A stretch of DNA of 19,943 bases from assembly GCA_002328295.1 (NCBI GenBank), contig DCXE01000044.1, positions 1 to 19,943 on the forward strand, written 5' to 3'. The position numbers were made by a program, and so were the translations under genes. The notes below the pieces were generated by a model. It worked only from the letters and a program-made list of their open reading frames with translations. It was not told the DNA's origin and made no database searches. Of the stretch, positions 6,773-12,192 are shown in pieces (within the stretch, counting starts at the first letter, position 1; each line of letters begins with the position of its first letter). This stretch comes from Candidatus Peribacter sp. UBA2144 (GTDB lineage: Bacteria; Patescibacteriota; Gracilibacteria; Peribacterales; Peribacteraceae).

Positions 6773-7853
6773 TTCTTTCTCCTTTCTGATCTTTGCTCAC
6801 AGGATAACTTTCAGGAGTAATGTATTTACATACAGTCGCTTTGTTAGCGAATTTAACCATATCTTTAGATAAGCTTCCATCCAGCATGCTTAAGCATATA
6901 GATACAAAGTCAGATTCCAAGAGAGGCATAATATTGAGCGCTTCGGGATCACCTAAACGGCAGTTGTATTCAATAACTTTAACTCCAGTCTTCGTTAAGA
7001 TGAATCCTCCATACAAAAAACCAACGTATCCTTCTGGGTGCTCGGGACATTCTTTCATCAGAGCGTCAGCAACAAGTTTATTAATTTCTGAAGCTCGTGC
7101 AATGTCAGAGGCTTCCAAGAAGGTGAGTGAGTGATCAGCGTCTGAGTACGTACCCATACCTCCGGTGTTTGGCCCCGTATCTCCTTCGTATGCCCTCTTG
7201 TGATCTTGAATTGCAGGAGTGTCTACAACTTGTAAACCTGATGTAAAACTTATCAGAGAAAACTCAGGACCAACCAGCTTTTCTTCAACAACAACAGATC
7301 CACATTCCTCGATACACTCTTTTGCGTAGGCAACACCTTCTTCAACTGAATTTAAATGTTCTCCACTGACTTTAACTCCCTTGCCACCCTTAAGAGCATC
7401 ATATTTAACTACAAACTCACCACCTAAATCCTGAGCAATAAAGGTACTCAAAGATGATGCCTCTGTGGAGCCAAAAACTTTGAACTTAGGTGAGGCATCT
7501 ATGCCGTATTTATTAAGCAAATTTCTGGTGAATCCTTTACTGGATTCAATACGTGAGAGTGACTTCTTGGGAGCTATGCTTCGGATGCCGATCTTCTCCA
7601 GTTCATCTGCTAGACCTCCTCCAATAGGATCTTCGGGACCTATGATCGCAAAGTCGGGTTTAGTGTCAGAAGCGATCTTAAGAATTCCTTCGAAATCCAT
7701 AATATCCATTACATGTTGTTCAATCGAAAGTTTCTTTATGCCGGGATTGGTCGATGGGCAGATAGAAACAATCTCAGGTTTCTGAGGACTGCGTGCAAGT
7801 GCATCGGCTATTGAATGTCCGCGTGCCGAAGATGAAATAAGCAATACCTTCAT
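6492..7853 (-). CDS. purD: Phosphoribosylamine-glycine ligase PurD, archaeal-like
   Basis: A 453-aa ATP-grasp enzyme that joins glycine to phosphoribosylamine, the second step of purine synthesis. Key regions are GPEDP (72-76), the ATP-grasp glycine loop KGGKGVKV (155-162), EEKLVGPEFSL (190-200), QDHKRAYEGDTGPNTGGMG (216-234), metal-binding EYNCRLGDPEA (295-305) and the C-terminal FRPDIG (421-426). The N-terminal GGREHA motif of typical bacterial PurD is replaced by SSARGHS. From memory, GGKGVK and the ATVCKYITPE stretch resemble archaeal PurD more. About 23 residues extend beyond the usual family end and overlap the convergent 166-aa gene. ATG 7853 overlaps the purF TGA (ATGA), so translation is probably coupled. 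Confidence 0.93.
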   Translation of the reverse strand: MKVLLISSSARGHSIADALARSPQKPEIVSICPSTNPGIKKLSIEQHVMDIMDFEGILKIASDTKPDFAIIGPEDPIGGGLADELEKIGIRSIAPKKSLSRIESSKGFTRNLLNKYGIDASPKFKVFGSTEASSLSTFIAQDLGGEFVVKYDALKGGKGVKVSGEHLNSVEEGVAYAKECIEECGSVVVEEKLVGPEFSLISFTSGLQVVDTPAIQDHKRAYEGDTGPNTGGMGTYSDADHSLTFLEASDIARASEINKLVADALMKECPEHPEGYVGFLYGGFILTKTGVKVIEYNCRLGDPEALNIMPLLESDFVSICLSMLDGSLSKDMVKFANKATVCKYITPESYPVSKDQKGERIILPPVPDNVVVFHGDLSEDQEGLLLGGSRTAGVVGLGATIEQAEHLAQAFCEQVTGPVRFRPDIGSDALIQQRVLQAKSIRTEDQHNTATVA

Positions 7854-9352
7854 ACTAGCGTCATCATTTTTGTAGCATCATCATCAAGATCATGAACAAA
7901 ATGGTCTCTGGATTTGTTTCGTGAGTAACCGAGTGACTTAAGAAGCTTTGCATCTACTTCGGGAGTTGGATATTTACATGTAAAGCAACCCTCGGAAAAC
8001 TTCTTGATATCCTTGTTTCCATATTGAACTGCTTTATGCAGATCTTCAATTTTTCCATAAAACACCCAATCTGCGCCCATATGTTTAGAGATTTCTTTTG
8101 GTGATAAATTAGAGGCAATTAGTTCCTCTTTTGTAGGCAGATCTATTCCATATGGATCTGGGCAAATAATTGGAGGGGCAGTAGAAGCAAAATAAACTTT
8201 CTTTGCACCTGCTTCACGAACTAATGCGACAATCTTTTTGCTGGTGTTTCCTCGTACTATGGAATCGTCAACGAGCAAAACATTCTTATTTTTAAACTCT
8301 AGCTCAATTGGATGAAGCTTAAAGTGGAGTGATCGCTTGCGTATGTCCTGGCCTGGCATAATAAATGTTCTTGTTATATATCTATTTCGGATCAAGCCTT
8401 CACGATATCTAACCTTGAGTTTATCTGCTAGCCCTGCTGCCATAGGCCTGCCGGTTTCTGGAACCGGAATAACTGTATCTATTTTGACTCCTAATTCTTT
8501 GACTTGCTTGGCAAGATATTCGCCCATGCGAATTCGTGCCTTATAAACGTTAACTCCGTCAATTGTAGAATCAGGAGCAGCGAGATAGACCCACTCAAAA
8601 ATACAAGGATTAAGAAAGCCTTTTCTAATTTGCTTGGTATGCAATCTATTTTTATTATCTATAAATACAGCCTCGCCGGGATTAATGTCACGGACAAATT
8701 CAAAATCAAGTCCTCTGAATGCAGTATTTTCAGATGCAATAATATATTCTTCCTTCATCCCAAACTTTCTCTTTCCAAGTTGAAGTGGTCGGATACCGTG
8801 TGGGTCGCGAAAGCCGACAATTCCTTGTCCTCCAACCAGAGCCACAGCGGAATATGCACCTTTGCATTGGCGGAAAACATTACTGATAGCCCCAAACATA
8901 TCATCAGGACTTAGTTTGCCCTTTGGCTTCTGGTTTCGAAGGGCCACGGAGAATACATTTAAAAGAATCTCCGAGTCGGAGTTCGTATTTAAATGCCTGT
9001 AATCTTTTTCAACTAAACGTTTACGAAGTTCTGGAGAGTTGGTTAGGTTTCCGTTGTGGGCAAGGCCTATTCCAAATGGAGTTGAAATGAAGAAGGGCTG
9101 AGCCTCAAATTCACTTGAGCATCCTGCTGTTGGGTATCTAACGTGTCCTATTCCCATTGGTCCTCGCAAACGCTCAATAGACTTTGCATGAAACACATCC
9201 CTTACAAGCCCGTTTGCTTTCTTTAAATGAAATTGGTTGTTGTATGTAATGATTCCTGCTGCATCTTGTCCTCTGTGCTGGAGCATAATCAGTCCGTCAT
9301 ATAGGTCTTGGATAACATCGCGGAACCCGGAGACGGCTATTACTCCACACAT
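7850..9352 (-). CDS. purF: Amidophosphoribosyltransferase PurF
   Basis: A 500-aa enzyme for the first committed step of purine synthesis: glutamine plus PRPP gives phosphoribosylamine. I start it at ATG 9352 because the protein then begins MCGVIAV, and removal of Met exposes the essential N-terminal Cys nucleophile. A TTG 30 bp upstream would bury it. The glutaminase domain (LQHRGQDAAG, GHVRYPTAG, LAHNGNL) is followed by the phosphoribosyltransferase PRPP loop VLLVDDSIVRGNT (358-370). Cys250, 397, 456 and 459 lie near the positions of the Fe-S ligands in Bacillus-type PurF, though 397 and the C-x2-C pair look slightly shifted. purD follows with a 4-bp overlap. No Shine-Dalgarno sequence is present. 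A promoter at about 9448-9475 would give a leader of nearly 90 nt. Confidence 0.95.
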   Translation of the reverse strand: MCGVIAVSGFRDVIQDLYDGLIMLQHRGQDAAGIITYNNQFHLKKANGLVRDVFHAKSIERLRGPMGIGHVRYPTAGCSSEFEAQPFFISTPFGIGLAHNGNLTNSPELRKRLVEKDYRHLNTNSDSEILLNVFSVALRNQKPKGKLSPDDMFGAISNVFRQCKGAYSAVALVGGQGIVGFRDPHGIRPLQLGKRKFGMKEEYIIASENTAFRGLDFEFVRDINPGEAVFIDNKNRLHTKQIRKGFLNPCIFEWVYLAAPDSTIDGVNVYKARIRMGEYLAKQVKELGVKIDTVIPVPETGRPMAAGLADKLKVRYREGLIRNRYITRTFIMPGQDIRKRSLHFKLHPIELEFKNKNVLLVDDSIVRGNTSKKIVALVREAGAKKVYFASTAPPIICPDPYGIDLPTKEELIASNLSPKEISKHMGADWVFYGKIEDLHKAVQYGNKDIKKFSEGCFTCKYPTPEVDAKLLKSLGYSRNKSRDHFVHDLDDDATKMMTLV

Positions 9353-9447
9353 TAGGCAAGCTTGGGAAAACAAAAAGCACAAAGCCGCCTAGAGGAGTAG
9401 AGTCCTAAAGGCCAAAAATTGGGAGGAGGTAGGTCTTCCACGAAGAT

Positions 9448-9475
9448 ATTCTACAGATTATTTTTTGGATCGCAA
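9448..9475 (-). promoter_or_regulatory. Probable purF-purD promoter
   Basis: On the minus strand, TTGCGA (9470-9475), a 16-bp spacer and TAGAAT (9448-9453) in the context TGTAGAATA. The predicted start near 9440 leaves an untranslated leader of nearly 90 nt before ATG 9352. It begins with a small stem (TCTTC-GTG-GAAGA). No known riboswitch was recognised in the leader. Confidence 0.5.
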
Positions 9476-9502
9476 GGGGATTGTTCTTTCTTTTGTCTTG
9501 AG

Positions 9503-9608
9503 CGACCTCACCCCCGGCCCCTATCCTGTAAACAGGAGAGGGGAGCTACGCAGTTAGCATAGTTCCCCCTCTCCTCCGCAGAGGAGAGGGGGTTAGGGGG
9601 TGAGGTCG
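9503..9608. repeat. 106-bp cloverleaf-like palindromic element
   Basis: Perfect 13-bp terminal inverted repeats (CGACCTCACCCCC at 9503-9515 and its complement at 9596-9608) enclose two further hairpins. The first is near 9519-9543 (CCCC-TCCTG-taaa-CAGGA-GGGG, imperfect). The second is near 9564-9592 (CCCCCTCTCCTC-cgca-GAGGAGAGGGGG, 12 bp). The motif belongs to a GC-rich palindrome type seen between genes in many bacteria. It carries no ORF. Its right end lies 10 bp before the -10 of the downstream lipoprotein gene. Confidence 0.8.
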
Positions 9609-9614
9609 TCTATG

Positions 9615-9623
9615 TGCTATCAT
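9615..9623 (+). promoter_or_regulatory. Extended -10 of the cysteine-rich lipoprotein gene
   Basis: TGCTATCAT, an extended -10, ends 7 bp before ATG 9631. The gap ATCCTCC has no Shine-Dalgarno sequence, so the mRNA is predicted to start at or next to the AUG. The place of a -35 is taken by the arm of the palindromic element. Confidence 0.5.
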
Positions 9624-9630
9624 ATCCTCC

Positions 9631-10035
9631 ATGAAGAGGATGATAACTGTGTCAGCGCTATCGGTCTTGCTTGCTTCTTGTAGTTCAACTGAGCTTCTTA
9701 AATCCCCTGTACCGGATCAGCCTGCAGCAGAAACAGGTGTTGTGAAGGTTTATTCATCATCGGAAGAAGTTAATGATGATCCATGTGCACATAAACATGG
9801 AGATCCACAGGATTATTGTTATCAAAACTTGGCAGTCGAAAGAGAAGATCCAGAGATTTGCAAAAGGGTAAAGGGAGAGAGGTTTTTATCTGAAAAGAAA
9901 AATCCTCCTAAAAATAAATGCATATCCATGGTGGCGGCCAAAACTTGCATGCCTGCATTATGCGATAAAATAAAGAGGGGAGAATTTTACAATTCTATTA
10001 AGTGCAAGCAGAGAATTTCGCGATTGTGTCCGTAG
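9631..10035 (+). CDS. Cysteine-rich lipoprotein
   Basis: A 134-aa exported protein of unknown function. The signal MKRMITVSALSVLLASC ends in a lipobox (LLASC, lipidated Cys17). About 35 Ser/Glu-rich linker residues follow, then a domain with eight cysteines (PCAH, YCYQ, ICKR, KCIS, TCMP, LCDK, KCKQ, LCP). Their spacing suggests a repeated C-x(n)-C-xxxA unit, enough for four disulfides on the outside of the cell. The gene stands alone between divergent purF and convergent folD. Its start has no Shine-Dalgarno sequence and an extended -10 at 7 bp. I do not recognise a named family. Confidence 0.75.
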   Translation: MKRMITVSALSVLLASCSSTELLKSPVPDQPAAETGVVKVYSSSEEVNDDPCAHKHGDPQDYCYQNLAVEREDPEICKRVKGERFLSEKKNPPKNKCISMVAAKTCMPALCDKIKRGEFYNSIKCKQRISRLCP

Positions 10036-10067
10036 AATGTTGGGTCTAAAAGAAAAGAGTAGAAAAA

Positions 10068-10916
10068 TTAGGCACTAACCTGCCTCTCTTTTGCATTAAC
10101 ACAATTTCTTATTAAACTTGCAACAGTCATTGGTCCCACGCCACCTGGAACCGGAGTAATTGCAGATGCCTTCTTTTCGATTTCTTCAAAATCAACATCT
10201 CCACACAATCCATCGTCGGTTCTATTAACGCCTACATCGATTACAACGACTCCATCTTTTACCATATCAGCTGTGATCAACTTAGGTTTCCCGACAGCAG
10301 CAATGAGTATATCAGCCTGCGAAGTTATAGATCCAATGTCAGGAGTTTTGCTGTGACAGACACTAACGGTTGCTCCGCGGTTTAATAGCATTATGGCAAT
10401 AGGCTTTCCAACGATGTTGCTTCTTCCAACTACAACTGCGTGTTTTCCTTCAATAGGAATTTTATAGTGCTCAAGCATTCGAATTATTCCTGATGGAGTT
10501 GCGGGCGGGAGGTGCTCGTACTCAGTTGAAAGGAACATCTTGCCTAAGTTATAAGCGCCGAATCCGTCTGCATCTTTGCTAGGATCTACCGCGCGTGTTA
10601 TTTGTGGGATTTTGTCATTCAGATGATCAGGCAGGGGCACTTGGACTATGAAACCACTGACGTCATTGTCATTGTTTAAATCATCAATGACTTTCAAAAG
10701 CTCCTCAAGAGAAGTGCTTTCTGGCATGTGCTTGTGTTCCGAACGCAATCCCACTTTCTCGCAGCTTATAAATTTTTGTTTAATGTAACTCCCGCTTGCC
10801 GGATCTTCACCAACTTGAACGATAACAAGTTTGGGATCCAGCTTCTTGACCTTAGGTTTTAGCTCATTAAGCAATGCGTCTGCAGCTTCTCTGCCGGAAA
10901 GGATTGTTGCTGACAT
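10068..10916 (-). CDS. folD: Bifunctional methylenetetrahydrofolate dehydrogenase / methenyltetrahydrofolate cyclohydrolase FolD
   Basis: A 282-aa cytosolic enzyme interconverting 5,10-methylene- and 10-formyl-tetrahydrofolate, the one-carbon donor for purine synthesis. Catalytic Tyr44 and Lys48 sit in SGSYIKQKF, Gln92 in VQVPLP, and the DADGFG motif is at 115-120. PATP (138-141) replaces the usual PCTP. The dinucleotide-binding loop VVGRSNIVGKP is at 162-172 and PVPGGVGPMT at 255-264. Length is typical. Start ATG 10916: a perfect TATAAT (10923-10928) ends just 6 bp upstream, so the mRNA is probably leaderless. Although tmk lies upstream in the same direction, a long inverted repeat separates them, so folD is likely transcribed on its own. 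Confidence 0.95.
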   Translation of the reverse strand: MSATILSGREAADALLNELKPKVKKLDPKLVIVQVGEDPASGSYIKQKFISCEKVGLRSEHKHMPESTSLEELLKVIDDLNNDNDVSGFIVQVPLPDHLNDKIPQITRAVDPSKDADGFGAYNLGKMFLSTEYEHLPPATPSGIIRMLEHYKIPIEGKHAVVVGRSNIVGKPIAIMLLNRGATVSVCHSKTPDIGSITSQADILIAAVGKPKLITADMVKDGVVVIDVGVNRTDDGLCGDVDFEEIEKKASAITPVPGGVGPMTVASLIRNCVNAKERQVSA

Positions 10917-10922
10917 GTGTGG

Positions 10923-10928
10923 ATTATA
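10923..10928 (-). promoter_or_regulatory. -10 element of folD
   Basis: A perfect TATAAT on the minus strand, 6 bp before the ATG at 10916. The intervening CCACAC cannot hold a ribosome-binding site. No good -35 was seen. Confidence 0.55.
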
Positions 10929-10965
10929 GGGCTAGGAGCCTGGTTTGGGCTAGTGGAATGTGGGG

Positions 10966-11042
10966 AAAGTTAAAAGTGAAAAGTTAATAGTGAAAAGTGT
11001 TATAAAAATAACTTTTAACTCTTCACTTTTAACTTTTAACTA
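10966..11042. repeat. Inverted heptamer array (AAAAGTT/AAAAGTG), hairpin between tmk and folD
   Basis: Tandem 7-bp units (AAGTTAA, AAGTGAA, TAGTGAA) at 10966-11001 are followed after a short AT-rich loop by their reverse complements (TAACTTTT, CTTCACTTTT, AACTTTTAACT). They can form a stem of about 30 imperfect pairs. The right arm contains the tmk stop codon and its last few codons. The same unit family occurs between groEL and groES. It is a probable transcript end for tmk. Confidence 0.75.
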
Positions 11043-11646
11043 GCACCTCCAATTTTTCACAAGCATGCTTGTAAATACTCTCAGCAACATCCTCTTTCTC
11101 TCCGCTCGTATCAACAACAATTATGGATGGATCTTCCTCTGCCATCTTTTTATACATTTCATAAACCTGCATCTGAAGCTCGTTACCTTCCAGCGAGTCG
11201 TGGTGTTCTCGTCTGCTCATTCTTTCTTTGCATACTTCAAAAGGAGGAAGAAGAAAGAATACGACTTGAGGTTGAATAAAATCTTTGTTCAGGTTTTTTA
11301 GCTTTGTCTCATCAAGTCCCAGTGCTTTCCCATAGCAAATTGTGGAGTGGTAATAGCGATCAGAGATTACAATTGAATCCACTTCAAGTGCAGGTTTTAT
11401 AACTTCTGAAATATGCCACTCGCGGTCTTTTACAAATAACTTCTGAAGTTCATCGGGAGGTATTTCATCATGTGATTTGAGTTTTTCTCTAATGATTGAA
11501 CCTATTGGTCCGTCGGTTGGCTCAAAAGTTGAAATAACTGATAGCTTTGCTTCTAAAAGACGCTTATAGAGCAACTTGGCGTGAAGCGATGTTCCACTAC
11601 CATCAGGGCCTTCGAATACTATGAATGGCGGCATATTGGGAGACAC
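11029..11646 (-). CDS. tmk: Thymidylate kinase with atypical P-loop
   Basis: A 205-aa kinase making dTDP from dTMP. The order of motifs is right: P-loop region IVFEGPDGSGTS (9-20), EPTDGPIG in the position of the dTMP-binding loop, SDRYYHSTICYG with the DRY signature, and an Arg-rich lid SRREHHD. The P-loop lysine (GSGKT/S in most homologues) is Thr19 here, which is unusual; I recall similar variants in some archaeal and CPR sequences but cannot check. The start is GTG 11646 or ATG 11634 (first Met before PPFIVFEG); neither has a Shine-Dalgarno sequence. The last residues and the stop lie within the heptamer repeat. Confidence 0.87.
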   Translation of the reverse strand: MSPNMPPFIVFEGPDGSGTSLHAKLLYKRLLEAKLSVISTFEPTDGPIGSIIREKLKSHDEIPPDELQKLFVKDREWHISEVIKPALEVDSIVISDRYYHSTICYGKALGLDETKLKNLNKDFIQPQVVFFLLPPFEVCKERMSRREHHDSLEGNELQMQVYEMYKKMAEEDPSIIVVDTSGEKEDVAESIYKHACEKLEVLVKS

Positions 11647-11723
11647 TTTAGCTTAATTGAGTACCTAATTACAGAAATTTTAAGTATTATTGCTTTGTTG
11701 TAGTATCAAGCACTTATGTACAA

Positions 11724-11752
11724 TTCAAATTAGTGTGAAATTCTGGTATAAT
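11724..11752 (+). promoter_or_regulatory. Promoter of the membrane protein / Hsp100 operon
   Basis: Extended -10 TGGTATAAT (11744-11752), with a weak -35 TTCAAA (11724-11729) at 17-bp spacing. The predicted start lies near 11759, ahead of TTG 11764 and ATG 11773. Confidence 0.6.
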
Positions 11753-11772
11753 TGTCTGATTAATTGAGCCCA

Positions 11773-12192
11773 ATGTCAGTAAATACAATCTTAAAAGGCC
11801 CGGGTACATTGAGCAGAGTTCTCGCAGAATTTCTGTCCTGGTATTTTCTGGAGATGCCGGTAACCATTTTGAAGGCAGGAAAAAGCTACATATCCACCTT
11901 CAATGAAATATTTTCATTCATGTTCCTTATTCGAACATTTTTGTCTCCTTGGAAAAGCATAACAGATAAGTATCCCGAGAAAGGTTTCAATATAGGTATT
12001 ATCGCGCAGGCATTTACTTTGAACATGACTTCACGCGTTATTGGAATAATATTTAGAAGTGTAGCTTTTCTAATTGGAGTAATTGTAGAGCTGATTGTTT
12101 TGGGAATATTCATATTCATATTTTCAGTTTGGATCTTCTTCCCGCTCCTGCTTGTGGCGGACCTCTTTTATCTAATCGGAAGCTTCACGTGA
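11773..12192 (+). CDS. Small membrane protein upstream of a membrane-anchored Hsp100
   Basis: A 139-aa protein of unknown function. An amphipathic N-terminal half includes FLIRTFLSPWKSI (51-63). A very hydrophobic C-terminal half (about 89-138) could hold two membrane helices. Its stop overlaps the GTG start of the next gene by 4 bp (GTGA), so the two are almost certainly co-translated and may form one membrane complex. The ATG at 11773 is preferred; an in-frame TTG at 11764 would add three residues. A TGGTATAAT promoter lies just upstream, and there is no Shine-Dalgarno sequence. I recognise no named domain. Confidence 0.8.
   Translation: MSVNTILKGPGTLSRVLAEFLSWYFLEMPVTILKAGKSYISTFNEIFSFMFLIRTFLSPWKSITDKYPEKGFNIGIIAQAFTLNMTSRVIGIIFRSVAFLIGVIVELIVLGIFIFIFSVWIFFPLLLVADLFYLIGSFT

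Noticed and set aside
8337..8914. Plus-strand ORFs opposite purF
   Set aside because: They are antisense to conserved PurF sequence, with no promoter or plausible protein character.
9353..9382. TTG start extending PurF by ten residues
   Set aside because: The catalytic Cys must be N-terminal after Met removal; ATG 9352 (MCGVIAV) gives this directly.
11065..11301. Plus-strand 78-aa ORF opposite tmk
   Set aside because: A shadow of a conserved kinase, rich in Phe, Lys and Asn, with no support of its own.
12129..12188. TTG start giving an 824-aa Hsp100 protein
   Set aside because: It would overlap the upstream membrane gene by 64 bp. GTG 12189, with a GTGA overlap, is a standard coupled start just ahead of the membrane helices.
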